Source: Curtobacterium caseinilyticum (GTDB taxonomy: Bacteria > Actinomycetota > Actinomycetes > Actinomycetales > Microbacteriaceae). From it: 64,000 nt of DNA. Position 1 is the stretch's first letter, and each line of letters starts with the position of its first letter. Under the pieces are notes generated by a model. The model searched no databases and was not told the origin of the DNA. It saw only the letters and a program-made list of their open reading frames with translations. Made by a program: the position numbers and the translations under genes. Of the stretch, positions 17,272 to 25,191 are shown piece after piece. Location: positions 62,001 through 126,000 of the forward strand of contig NZ_JAUCMN010000002.1 of NCBI RefSeq assembly GCF_030363035.1, in the 5' to 3' direction.

Positions 17272-18132
17272 TCAGGACGCGAGGAGCTCCGGCTCCAGCC
17301 GCCACCACTCCGCAAGGGACCCGTCGTAGACCTTGACCCCGTCGTGGCCGAGCACCGTGAGCGCGAGCGCGTCGACGCACGCGGCACTGCCCACCCCGCA
17401 GTACGTCACGATCTCGTCGGCGTCGAGCACGGGTGCGAACACCTCGGCCAGGGCGGTACGGCGACGGAGGGTGTTCGAGTCCGGGTCGACGACGTCGTCC
17501 GTCGTGATCGCCGTGCTGCCCGGCACGACACCCGGGTGGTCGCTCCCGAGGGCGGACGGCGGGGCGGCGAGCACGACCGCTGCGGGCTCCGTGCCCTGCA
17601 CGGCACGCAGCACCCGGTCGTGGTCGGCCCAGACCGGTCGTTCCTCGCCCGCCAGGAACGGAGCGGCACCGTCGGACGAGGCCTCGGTGCGCAGGGGACC
17701 GACGCGGACGGGCCGTCCCTCGTCGCGCCACTTCGCGAAGCCGCCGTCGAGGACCGCGACCTCGTCGAAGCCGAAGGCACGGAAGATCCACCACAGCCGC
17801 GCGGCCCACTCGCCGATGCCGTCGTCGTAGACCACGACCGTGCAGGTGTTGGTGACGCCGAGGGCCCGCGCCGCGGCTTCGAAGCGCTCGGCGCTGGGGC
17901 GGGAGAAGGGCAGACCGGTGTCGGGGGCCGAGAAGGCGTCGACGAGGTCTGCGTACCGGGCGCCGGGGACGTGCCCGCGCTGCTCGTACGCGTCGCGGGC
18001 GCCCTGCCACTGCATCGCCGTGCCGACCCCGGCCGTGTGCACCGAGGCGTCGAGGACGACGAGCTCGTCGGCACCGATGTGGTCGGCGAGCCACTGCGTC
18101 GACACGAGCGGCGAGGTCAGGACGGGGGCCAT
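17272..18132 (-). CDS. Thiosulfate/3-mercaptopyruvate sulfurtransferase (rhodanese)
   Basis: 286 aa with two rhodanese domains, as in SseA and thiosulfate sulfurtransferases. The first, inactive domain carries the conserved HVPGARYADL (54-63); the second has catalytic Cys245 in TYCGVGSAAC and the ending VYDGSLAEWW. The active loop CGVGSA differs from both CGSGVT (mercaptopyruvate) and CRKGVT (thiosulfate) forms, so the sulfur donor cannot be fixed. ATG start at 18132, 7 nt after TATCGT. Stands alone, 163 nt from the next gene. Confidence 0.9.
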   Translation of the reverse strand: MAPVLTSPLVSTQWLADHIGADELVVLDASVHTAGVGTAMQWQGARDAYEQRGHVPGARYADLVDAFSAPDTGLPFSRPSAERFEAAARALGVTNTCTVVVYDDGIGEWAARLWWIFRAFGFDEVAVLDGGFAKWRDEGRPVRVGPLRTEASSDGAAPFLAGEERPVWADHDRVLRAVQGTEPAAVVLAAPPSALGSDHPGVVPGSTAITTDDVVDPDSNTLRRRTALAEVFAPVLDADEIVTYCGVGSAACVDALALTVLGHDGVKVYDGSLAEWWRLEPELLAS

Positions 18133-18139
18133 GGCGCTC

Positions 18140-18145
18140 ACGATA
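18140..18145 (-). promoter_or_regulatory. -10-like TATCGT before the rhodanese gene
   Basis: TATCGT on the minus strand ends 7 nt before the ATG at 18132; leaderless arrangement. Confidence 0.5.
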
Positions 18146-18280
18146 ACCGGGTCCCCTGACGCGGCCCACGAGGATCGACACAGTGCGCAACGCCACTGTC
18201 CGGACCACGAGGACACCGAACCACGTGGGACGAGAACGGGCTCTCGGAACGCAGTCGTTCGGTGTGCGGGCCCGGCGAGA

Positions 18281-18316
18281 CGACATCCCACGCGTCGATC
18301 GACGCGTGGGATGTCG
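18281..18316. terminator. Perfect 36-bp palindrome
   Basis: CGACATCCCACGCGTCGA followed directly by its exact reverse complement. It lies downstream of the MFS gene (minus strand) and could end its transcript; without a T-run or loop spacer, a protein-binding role is equally possible. Unrelated in sequence to the two repeated palindrome families. Confidence 0.6.
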
Positions 18317-18344
18317 CAGGACCTGCACCGGTCGCTGGCCGGCT

Positions 18345-18406
18345 GCGTGCTAGTGCGCTGCCGCCGGCGGCCGCCGGCCGGCCGCGTGCTAGTGCGCTGC
18401 CGCCGG
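18345..18406. repeat. Duplicated 23-bp segment containing the MFS stop codon
   Basis: GCGTGCTAGTGCGCTGCCGC(CGG) occurs at 18345-18367 and 18384-18406. The second copy encodes the last residues (AAAH) and TAG stop of the MFS gene; the first is an untranslated duplicate 39 bp further on. Confidence 0.85.
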
Positions 18407-19948
18407 GATGCTGCCCGTCGTGGCGGACGACGCGTGCTCGAGCTTCGCCAGCCGGACCGACTGCCGGTTGATCAGCAGTCCGCCGGCGAGGGCGACCAGC
18501 ACGAGCACGCCCGCCGAGATGCCGAAGGCGACGTGGTAGCCGTCGATCACCGCCTGTGCCTGCTGGAGCTTCGTCGGTGCCGTGGACAGCCCCGACAGGC
18601 TGTCCTTCACGACGTCCGCGAAGATCGTCGACAGCAGCGCGGTGCCGATCGAGCCACCGATCTGCTGCATGGTGTTCACGGTCGCCGAGGCCACGCCCGC
18701 GTCGGCGCGGGCAACGCCGGTCGTCGCGGTGTTCATCGCGGACGAGAAGATCGTGCCCATGCCGAGCCCGATCACGACGAGTGCCGGCAGGACCGTCCCG
18801 GCGTAGGTGCTGTCGACGTCCGTGCGGAGGAGGAGCAGGAGCCCGGTCGCCGCGACCAGACCGCCGGCGAAGACGAGCACCTTCGGTCCGACCCGGGGGA
18901 GCAGACGCCCGCCGATCTGCGTCGCCGAGATCATGATCGACAGCGGCATCGGCAGGAAGGCCAGGCCCGTCTGCAGCGAGCTGAACCCGAGGGTCTGCTC
19001 GAGGTAGTAGGTCAGGAACAGGAAGATCCCGAACATGCCGATCGCCACGAGACCGATCGCGATGAACGCGCCGCCACGGTCACGGTCGAGCACGACGCGC
19101 AGGGGGAGCAGCGGGTGCGCGACCCGCGTCTCGATGAACACGAAGGCGGCCACGAGCACGACGCCACCCGCGAGCATCGCGATCGTGAGCGGGGCGTCCC
19201 AGCCGTTCGACTCGGCGTTCGAGAAGCCGTAGACGATGCCGACCAGGCCGGCGGTGATCGTGAGGACGCCGGCGACGTCGATGCGGGGGCGTTCGACCTT
19301 CGGCGGCTTCGCCATGAAGACGAGCGCACCGATGACGCCGAGGACCGCGAACACGACGTTCACGTACAGGCACCAGCGCCACGAGGCGTACTCCGTGAGC
19401 ACCCCGCCGAGCAGGAGGCCGATGGCCGCACCCGAGCCGGCGATCGAGCCGAAGATGCCGAACGCGCGGCCGCGCTCCTTCGGGTCGCGGAAGGTCGTCG
19501 TCAGCATGCCGAGCGCCGACGGGGCCAGCAGCGCGCCGAACACGCCCTGCAGCGCACGAGCGGCGACGAGCAGGCCGAAGGAGTCGGCGAGACCGCCCAG
19601 GACCGACGCCAGCGCGAAGCCGACCAGGCCGATGATGAACGTGTTCTTCCGACCGAAGAGGTCACCGAGTCGTCCGCCCAGCAGGAGCAGCGAGCCGAAC
19701 GCCAGCGAGTAGGCGGTGACGATCCACTGCCGCTGGTCGGTACCGAAGCCGAGGTCGGACTGGGCCGACGGGAGCGCGATGTTCACGATGGTCGCGTCGA
19801 GCACGACCATGAGCTGGGCGAGGGCGATGACCGCCAGGGCGATCCAGCGGTGGTCGGGTCGGCCCGCGGCGGGACCGGTGCCGGCGGTGGGGCCGGTCGT
19901 CGTGGGTGCCGACCCGGTCGGGGTCGGCACGGTGTGTTCTGCCGTCAC
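18389..19948 (-). CDS. MFS drug transporter, DHA2 (EmrB/QacA) family
   Basis: 519 aa with 14 predicted membrane helices, proton-driven export of drugs or other toxic compounds. Visible signatures: LDATIVNIALPSAQSDL (motif D1, about 45-61), GGRLGDLFGRKNTFIIGL (motif A, about 98-115) and the motif C region IGLLLGGVLTEYASWRWCLYVN. GTG start at 19948 with AAGGAGG 6 nt upstream, so unlike many neighbours it has a normal leader. Divergent from a TetR regulator with palindromes between them, the standard layout for a self-regulated efflux pump. The stop codon lies in a locally duplicated segment. Confidence 0.93.
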   Translation of the reverse strand: MTAEHTVPTPTGSAPTTTGPTAGTGPAAGRPDHRWIALAVIALAQLMVVLDATIVNIALPSAQSDLGFGTDQRQWIVTAYSLAFGSLLLLGGRLGDLFGRKNTFIIGLVGFALASVLGGLADSFGLLVAARALQGVFGALLAPSALGMLTTTFRDPKERGRAFGIFGSIAGSGAAIGLLLGGVLTEYASWRWCLYVNVVFAVLGVIGALVFMAKPPKVERPRIDVAGVLTITAGLVGIVYGFSNAESNGWDAPLTIAMLAGGVVLVAAFVFIETRVAHPLLPLRVVLDRDRGGAFIAIGLVAIGMFGIFLFLTYYLEQTLGFSSLQTGLAFLPMPLSIMISATQIGGRLLPRVGPKVLVFAGGLVAATGLLLLLRTDVDSTYAGTVLPALVVIGLGMGTIFSSAMNTATTGVARADAGVASATVNTMQQIGGSIGTALLSTIFADVVKDSLSGLSTAPTKLQQAQAVIDGYHVAFGISAGVLVLVALAGGLLINRQSVRLAKLEHASSATTGSIPAAAH

Positions 19949-20020
19949 GGCAGCCTCCTTCTTGGGAAGGGTGGAGGTGGCGGAGCACGCGCCGTCGAGC
20001 GCTTCGCGAGGAGGTGGAAC

Positions 20021-20037
20021 CGGATGCTCGGCATCCG
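20021..20037. promoter_or_regulatory. Candidate TetR operator 1
   Basis: CGGATGC-TCG-GCATCCG: perfect 7-nt inverted arms with a 3-nt spacer, in the leader region between the efflux pump and the TetR gene. A related weaker site CGGAGCAGGTGCATCCG follows at 20061-20077. Confidence 0.55.
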
Positions 20038-20060
20038 CTTGTGGTCAGTGTAGACCGAAA

Positions 20061-20077
20061 CGGAGCAGGTGCATCCG
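20061..20077. promoter_or_regulatory. Candidate TetR operator 2
   Basis: CGGAGCAGGTGCATCCG shares the GCATCCG half-site and CGGA end of the palindrome 40 bp upstream but is imperfect. Spacing of about four helical turns would suit two bound dimers. Confidence 0.4.
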
Positions 20078-20098
20078 TTTGTTCCCAGAATCGTCAAC

Positions 20099-20104
20099 TA
20101 CCGT
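20099..20104 (+). promoter_or_regulatory. -10-like TACCGT before tetR-type gene
   Basis: TACCGT ends 7 nt before the GTG at 20112; leaderless arrangement, just downstream of the candidate operators. Confidence 0.45.
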
Positions 20105-20111
20105 CGACCTC

Positions 20112-20771
20112 GTGAGCACCACCGACTCGGCGTCCGACCTCGAGCGTCCCCTGCGCGCCGATGCCGCGCGCAACCGCGAGCTGATCCTCCAGACCGCACG
20201 CAAGTGCTTCGCGGAACGCGGGTTGTCGGTCACGCTCAACGACATCGCGCACGAGGCCGGTGTCGGCGTCGGCACGGTCTACCGCCGCTTCGCCGACAAG
20301 GACGCCCTGATCGAGGCGCTGCTCGCCACGAAGTTCGAGGCGATGAACGCCGCCGCCGCCCGTGCCGCGCAGGAGACCGATCCGCGCGAGGCCCTCCGCG
20401 TCTACCTGATGGGCGTGTTCGAGTTCCGCGCGCGCGACCGCGCCCTGGCCGACGCCATCGTCCGCGCGGGGAAGGCGCGGCCGTCGATCGTCAGCGAGCG
20501 GGACCGGCTCGAGCGCCAGGTCGCGACGATCATCGAGCGCGCCACCGCGGCCGGGGTGGTGCGGGCCGGGTTCAGCTACGCCGACCTCCCGATGCTCACC
20601 ACCATGGTCGGCGCCGTCGCCGACACCACCCGGGCCACCGACCCCGACGCCTGGCGGCGCTACGCCGAGGTCGTGCTCGAGGGCGTGCTGCCGGGCGGCA
20701 CCACCGCACCGATGATCGGCAGCCCGCTCGACCGCACCGCCATCGAGCGCGCACTGCACGGTCAGCCCTGA
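20112..20771 (+). CDS. TetR-family repressor of the adjacent efflux pump
   Basis: 219 aa. N-terminal TetR helix-turn-helix at about 22-68 (RELILQTARKCFAERGLSVT, then NDIAHEAGVGVGTVYRRFADKDALIEAL). The C-terminal ligand domain (80-219) is of the common type found with DHA2 pumps. It is divergent from the MFS gene, and two palindromic sites in the gap are candidate operators. Expected role: repress the pump until a transported compound binds; the ligand is unknown. GTG start chosen because of TACCGT 7 nt upstream and good alignment of the HTH near the N-terminus. Confidence 0.9.
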   Translation: MSTTDSASDLERPLRADAARNRELILQTARKCFAERGLSVTLNDIAHEAGVGVGTVYRRFADKDALIEALLATKFEAMNAAAARAAQETDPREALRVYLMGVFEFRARDRALADAIVRAGKARPSIVSERDRLERQVATIIERATAAGVVRAGFSYADLPMLTTMVGAVADTTRATDPDAWRRYAEVVLEGVLPGGTTAPMIGSPLDRTAIERALHGQP

Positions 20772-20829
20772 ACCGACCGGCAAGCAGTCGTCAGGCCCGA
20801 CCCGGCGCTGACGGCGCGCGAGCCGGCGA

Positions 20830-20873
20830 CGGACGGGAGGCGCGTGGCGGCACCGCCACGCGCCTCCCGTCCG
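20830..20873. terminator. Family-1 palindrome, copy D
   Basis: Arms of 21 nt starting CGGACGGGAGGCGCGTGGCG around a 2-nt centre, fully complementary. Lies between the convergent TetR and O-mannosyltransferase genes. Confidence 0.75.
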
Positions 20874-20900
20874 CCACCGACCGGCGCGACCGTGACCGCG

Positions 20901-20980
20901 AGCCGGCCCGCCGGCCCGCGCGACAGCCCGCCGGCCCGCGCGACCGCCCGCCGGCCCGCGCGACCGCCCGCCGGCCCGCG
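20901..20980. repeat. 20-bp tandem repeat, four units, ending at a stop codon
   Basis: Four adjacent units of CGACCGCCCGCCGGCCCGCG (first unit more diverged), 80 bp in all, stopping 4 nt before the stop codon of the O-mannosyltransferase gene (20984-20986). Confidence 0.9.
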
Positions 20981-20983
20981 CGG

Positions 20984-22615
20984 CTACAGCCAGCTCGGCA
21001 GCCAGTAGTGCGACCGGATGAAGTCCCACGGCATCTGGAGGCCGGTCCACATCGGGTACCAGTACGCCGACGCCAGCACGACCACGCCGAGGTACACGCC
21101 GATCCACACGAGCGCCCTCGTCCGGCGCGGCCGCGGGTCGTCACGCGACCCGGCCACGAGCCCGATCGCGGCCGCGAGCGCCATCACCATGTAGGGCTCG
21201 AACGCCACCGTGTAGAACTGGAACACCGTCCGGTCCGTGTACATCAGCCACGGCAGGTAGCCACCGGCGACGCCGATCAGGACGAAGCCGTACTCCCACC
21301 GCCGGCGCAGCACCCAGAGCACGAGCAGGGCAACCACGGCGATGACCGACGCGTACCAGATGAACGGGTTCGCGATGCCGGTGATCGCCTCGCCGCACCG
21401 GCTGGCCGAGCAGCCGTCCTGGCCCGCGTTCGTCCCGACGTAGTACATCGAGGTCGGGCGCTGCATGACGAGCCAGAGCAGCGGGTTCGCCTGGTACGAG
21501 TGCGGCGTGTGCAGGCCGATGTTGAAGCCGTAGATCTCGGACTGGTAGTGCCACCAGTTCTGCAACGAGTCCGGCACCCACGCCAGCACGCCCGTCCAGC
21601 GTTCCCCGCCGGTGGCGATCCAGTTCCGGTCCCAGCCGCCCGACGTGCGGAACCACCCCGTCCACGACGCCAGGTAGGTCACGGCGGCGATCGGCACGGT
21701 GAGCAGGAACGACACGGGTGCCTGCTGCAGGAACGCGCTCGACGACCAGAAGGTCACACCGGCCCGGCGGCGCATCATCATGTCGCTCAGCACGGAGTAC
21801 AGCGCGAAGAACGCCAGGAAGTACAGCCCGGACCACTTCGTCGCGGACGCCAGCCCGAGGGCGAGCCCCATGGCGAGGAGCCACGGCCGCCACAGCAGCA
21901 CCGGACCCCAGAGCGTGTCGCGGCCGGCGACCGCGCGACGCTCCACCCACGCGTCGAGCCGTCGTTGCGCCCACCTCCGGTCGAGCAGCAGGGCACCGGC
22001 CCCGAGCAGGACGAAGAACGTCACGATGCCGTCGAGCAGCGTCACGCGCGAGAGCACGATCGCCTGCCCGTCGATCGCGAGCAGGAGGCCCGCGAGCGTG
22101 CCGATCGCGGTCGACCGGAACAACGAGCGCGCGATCACGGCCGTCAGGAACACCGTCGCGATGCCGAGCACGGCGACGGTGATCCGCCATCCGGACGAGC
22201 TGTCCGGGCCCAGCAGCAGCATGCCCAGGCCGATCAGGTACTTGCCGAGCGGCGGGTGCGCGATGAACTCGGCCGCCCGCGAGTACAGGTCGGTCTCACC
22301 GTCCGCGAAGCGCTGGTCCGTGGTCGGAGCGCCGTCCTCCGACGAGTTCGCCGGCCACGTGCCCTCGTACCCGAGGTGCACGATCGACCAGCCGTCCTTG
22401 ACGTAGTACGTCTCGTCGAACACCAGCGTGTGCGGGTGCCCGAGCCCGACCAGCCGCAGCACGGCGGCCAGCAGCGTCACCGCGAGCGGCCCCGTCCAGC
22501 GCCACACGGCCACCCGGCGGGACGTCGAGAGCACCCGGCCCCACCAGTCGTCGAGGCGGGAGCCGACCGGTCCGTCGACGAGGGCGGTGCGGTCGTCGGT
22601 CAGCTCGCTGGTCAT
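20984..22615 (-). CDS. pmt: Protein O-mannosyltransferase (dolichyl-phosphate-mannose type)
   Basis: 543 aa GT39 membrane enzyme that moves mannose from polyprenyl-phosphate-mannose to Ser/Thr of exported proteins on the outer face of the membrane; in actinobacteria it works with Sec export. The first extracytoplasmic loop holds the catalytic acidic pair Asp67-Glu68 in VFDETYYVKDGWS, followed by HPPLGKYLIGLGM. About ten membrane helices follow, and the C-terminal Pmt 4TM region (FYTVAFEPYMVMALAAAIGL) is present. ATG at 22615, with TAGGAT 7 nt upstream. Divergent from rsmI, the same neighbour order seen in other actinobacteria. Confidence 0.93.
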   Translation of the reverse strand: MTSELTDDRTALVDGPVGSRLDDWWGRVLSTSRRVAVWRWTGPLAVTLLAAVLRLVGLGHPHTLVFDETYYVKDGWSIVHLGYEGTWPANSSEDGAPTTDQRFADGETDLYSRAAEFIAHPPLGKYLIGLGMLLLGPDSSSGWRITVAVLGIATVFLTAVIARSLFRSTAIGTLAGLLLAIDGQAIVLSRVTLLDGIVTFFVLLGAGALLLDRRWAQRRLDAWVERRAVAGRDTLWGPVLLWRPWLLAMGLALGLASATKWSGLYFLAFFALYSVLSDMMMRRRAGVTFWSSSAFLQQAPVSFLLTVPIAAVTYLASWTGWFRTSGGWDRNWIATGGERWTGVLAWVPDSLQNWWHYQSEIYGFNIGLHTPHSYQANPLLWLVMQRPTSMYYVGTNAGQDGCSASRCGEAITGIANPFIWYASVIAVVALLVLWVLRRRWEYGFVLIGVAGGYLPWLMYTDRTVFQFYTVAFEPYMVMALAAAIGLVAGSRDDPRPRRTRALVWIGVYLGVVVLASAYWYPMWTGLQMPWDFIRSHYWLPSWL

Positions 22616-22622
22616 CGGCGTC

Positions 22623-22628
22623 ATCCTA
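22623..22628 (-). promoter_or_regulatory. -10-like TAGGAT before pmt
   Basis: TAGGAT on the minus strand ends 7 nt before the pmt ATG at 22615. The two start codons of pmt and rsmI are only 53 bp apart, so the -35 regions of the divergent promoters must overlap. Confidence 0.55.
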
Positions 22629-22656
22629 CGGATCGCCCCGATGACGGACCTGCCAC

Positions 22657-22662
22657 CAGAAT
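22657..22662 (+). promoter_or_regulatory. -10-like CAGAAT before rsmI
   Basis: CAGAAT ends 6 nt before the GTG at 22669; leaderless arrangement, divergent from the pmt promoter. Confidence 0.45.
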
Positions 22663-22668
22663 GGGGAC

Positions 22669-23490
22669 GTGATCGTCCTCGCAGCAACGCCCATCGGCAA
22701 CCTCGGCGACGCGTCGCGCCGACTCGTCGAGACCCTGTCGAACGCGAGCGTCGTCGCCGCCGAGGACACCCGCACCGCGATCCACCTGATGCGGGCGCTC
22801 GGCATCGAGAACCGGCCGCGGCTCATCGCGCTGCACGAGCACAACGAGCGGGCGAAGGCGTCCGAGGTCGTCGAACTCGCCCGCGACGAGGACGTGGTCG
22901 TCCTCACCGACGCCGGCATGCCCGCGATCAGCGACCCGGGCTTCCCGCTCGTCGAGGCCGCCGCGGCCGCCGGGGTCACCGTCACCGCCCTGCCGGGTCC
23001 GTCCGCCGTGCTCATGGCGCTCGCCGTGTCGGGCCTGCCGACGGACCGGTTCAGCTTCGAGGGCTTCCCGACACGGAAGGGCGGCGAGCGTCGTCGGCTG
23101 TTCGCGTCCCTCGCCGGGGAGCAGCGCACGATGGTCTTCTTCGAGTCGCCGCACCGGCTCGCCGACACGCTCGCCGACATGGCCGCCGGGTTCGGTGACG
23201 ACCGCCGCGCGGTCGTCTGCCGGGAGCTCACGAAGCTGCACGAGGAGGTCCGCCGCGACTCGCTCGCCGCGCTCGCCTCGTGGGCGGCCGACGGGGTGCG
23301 CGGGGAGATCTGCGTCGTCGTCGAGGGCTCGACCGGCGCGCTCGACGTCACGAGCATCGAGGACGGGGTCCGCCTGGTGCTCGAGCGGGTCGCCGCCGGG
23401 TCGCGCATGAAGGAGGCCGCGGCAGCGGTCGCGGACGCGACCGGGCTGTCGAAGCGCGACCTCTACGAGGGCGCGCTGGCGGCCCGGTAG
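22669..23490 (+). CDS. rsmI: 16S rRNA 2'-O-ribose C1402 methyltransferase RsmI
   Basis: 273 aa, the usual length. RsmI methylates the ribose of C1402 in 16S rRNA using S-adenosylmethionine. Family signatures: ATPIGNLGDASRRLVETL at the N-terminus, AEDTRTAIHLM (about 31-41), VLTDAGMPAISDPGFPLV (about 80-97), ALPGPSAVLMAL and FESPHRLADTLADM. The C-terminal KEAAAAVADATGLSKRDLYEGAL helix pair is also typical. GTG start at 22669, 6 nt after CAGAAT. Followed by metG after a degenerate palindrome. Confidence 0.96.
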   Translation: MIVLAATPIGNLGDASRRLVETLSNASVVAAEDTRTAIHLMRALGIENRPRLIALHEHNERAKASEVVELARDEDVVVLTDAGMPAISDPGFPLVEAAAAAGVTVTALPGPSAVLMALAVSGLPTDRFSFEGFPTRKGGERRRLFASLAGEQRTMVFFESPHRLADTLADMAAGFGDDRRAVVCRELTKLHEEVRRDSLAALASWAADGVRGEICVVVEGSTGALDVTSIEDGVRLVLERVAAGSRMKEAAAAVADATGLSKRDLYEGALAAR

Positions 23491-23504
23491 GGCCGACCAG
23501 CGTC

Positions 23505-23550
23505 GGTCTGGAGGCGCGGGGTGGCCCCGTCACGTTCCTCCCGTCCGGTT
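23505..23550. repeat. Degenerate family-1-like palindrome
   Basis: TCTGGAGGCGCGGGG then CCCCGT and TTCCTCCCGTCCGG: a decayed or variant form of the GGACGGGAGGC palindrome between rsmI and metG. Arms are only partly complementary. Confidence 0.5.
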
Positions 23551-23597
23551 CTCCACAGGCGGCGCGCGGGGCGCGTCATGCGCCCGCCGCCCGCCCG

Positions 23598-23603
23598 TAG
23601 GAT
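23598..23603 (+). promoter_or_regulatory. -10-like TAGGAT before metG
   Basis: TAGGAT ends 7 nt before the ATG at 23611 and overlaps an alternative ATG at 23602, so the 23611 start is preferred. Confidence 0.55.
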
Positions 23604-23610
23604 GGTCCGC

Positions 23611-25191
23611 ATGTCCGACGGGTCCTCGTTCAGCATCACCACGCCGATCTTCTACGTGAACGACGTGCCGCACATCGGGCACGCCTACACCGAGGTGGCC
23701 GCGGACTTCATGGCGCGTTGGCACCGGCAGCGCGGCGACGACACCTGGTTGCTCACGGGCACCGACGAGCACGGACAGAAGATCCTCCGCACCGCCAGCG
23801 CGAACGACGTGTCGCCGAAGGAGTGGGCGGACCGACTGGTCACCGATGCGTGGAAGCCGCTGCTCGACACCGTCGACGTCGCGAACGACGACTTCATCCG
23901 CACCACCGACGAACGCCACGAGCGTGGTGTGACCGCGTTCCTGCAGAAGCTGTACGACGACGGCTTCATCTACGCCGGCGAGTTCGAGGGCTTCTACTGC
24001 GTCGGGTGCGAGGAGTACAAGCAGCCGAGCGACCTCGTGCCCGGCACCGGCGCGTACGAGGGGCAGCAGGTCTGCGCGATCCACTCGATCCCGGTCGAGG
24101 TGCTGGCCGAGCGCAACTACTTCTTCCGCATGAGCGACTTCGAGCAGCGCCTGCTCGACCTGTACGAGTCGAACCCGCAGTTCATCCAGCCCGAGAGCGT
24201 CCGCAACGAGATCGTCTCCTTCGTCAAGCAGGGGCTGCGCGACCTGTCGATCTCGCGGTCGAGCTTCGACTGGGGCATCCAGATCCCGTGGGACCACGAC
24301 CACGTGCTGTACGTGTGGTTCGACGCCCTGCTGAACTACGTGACCGCCCTCGGGTACGGGACCGACGACGACGAGGCCTTCCGGCGCCTCTGGCCGAGCG
24401 TGCACATCGTGGGCAAGGACATCGCCCGGTTCCACGCGGTGATCTGGCCCGCGATGCTCATGGCGGCGGACCTGCCGGTCCCGGAGCGCGTCTTCGGCCA
24501 CGGTTGGCTGCTCGTCGGCGGCGAGAAGATGTCCAAGTCGAAGCTGACCGGCATCGCGCCGTCGGAGATCACCGACACCTTCGGCTCCGATGCGTTCCGG
24601 TACTACTTCCTCCGCGCGATCACCTTCGGGCAGGACGGCAACTTCAGCTGGGAGGACATCTCGGCGCGCTACTCGGCCGACCTCGCGAACGGGTTCGGCA
24701 ACCTGGCATCGCGCCTCGTCGCGATGTTGCAGAAGTACTTCGACGGTGCCGTACCGTCCCGCGGTGCACTGACCGACTCCGACGAGGCGATCGACGCGCT
24801 GGCGGTGGCCGTCACCGAGCGCGCCGACGCCGCTGTCCAGGCGTTCGCCCCGCACGAGGCGATCGCCGCCGTGTGGGAGCTCGTCGACGCCCTGAACGGG
24901 TACATCACCGAGCAGGAGCCGTGGGCCCTGGCGAAGGACGAGGCGAAGCGCGAGCGCCTCGGGACCGTGCTCGCGACCGCGCTGCGGGGCCTCGGCACCG
25001 TGAACGTCCTCGTCTCCCCGGTGATGCCGAAGGCGACGGAGAAGCTCTGGGCGTCCATCGGTGCCGGCGGTTCCGTCACCGAGCAGCGCGTCGACCGGGC
25101 GTACGAGTGGCAGGGCGCCGAGACGGTCGTGCCGCTCGGGTCGGGGCTGTTCCCGCGCATCGAGCAGCAGCCCGAGCAGGGCGCGGCGTGA
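23611..25191 (+). CDS. metG: Methionyl-tRNA synthetase
   Basis: 526 aa class I aminoacyl-tRNA synthetase. The HIGH motif is PHIGHAYTEVA (HIGH at 21-24) and KMSKS is EKMSKSKLTG (about 304-308). The connective region has one CVGCEEYKQ pair and a later single cysteine, resembling the single- or no-zinc forms common in actinobacteria. C-terminal anticodon-binding helices include the DLANGFGNLASRLVAML stretch. The length shows no C-terminal dimerisation domain. It overlaps tatD by 4 nt (GTGA). Confidence 0.96.
   Translation: MSDGSSFSITTPIFYVNDVPHIGHAYTEVAADFMARWHRQRGDDTWLLTGTDEHGQKILRTASANDVSPKEWADRLVTDAWKPLLDTVDVANDDFIRTTDERHERGVTAFLQKLYDDGFIYAGEFEGFYCVGCEEYKQPSDLVPGTGAYEGQQVCAIHSIPVEVLAERNYFFRMSDFEQRLLDLYESNPQFIQPESVRNEIVSFVKQGLRDLSISRSSFDWGIQIPWDHDHVLYVWFDALLNYVTALGYGTDDDEAFRRLWPSVHIVGKDIARFHAVIWPAMLMAADLPVPERVFGHGWLLVGGEKMSKSKLTGIAPSEITDTFGSDAFRYYFLRAITFGQDGNFSWEDISARYSADLANGFGNLASRLVAMLQKYFDGAVPSRGALTDSDEAIDALAVAVTERADAAVQAFAPHEAIAAVWELVDALNGYITEQEPWALAKDEAKRERLGTVLATALRGLGTVNVLVSPVMPKATEKLWASIGAGGSVTEQRVDRAYEWQGAETVVPLGSGLFPRIEQQPEQGAA

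Noticed and set aside
20901-20980. CRISPR-like array (four regular repeats)
   Set aside because: The 20-bp units are directly adjacent with no spacers, and no cas genes are present: an ordinary minisatellite.
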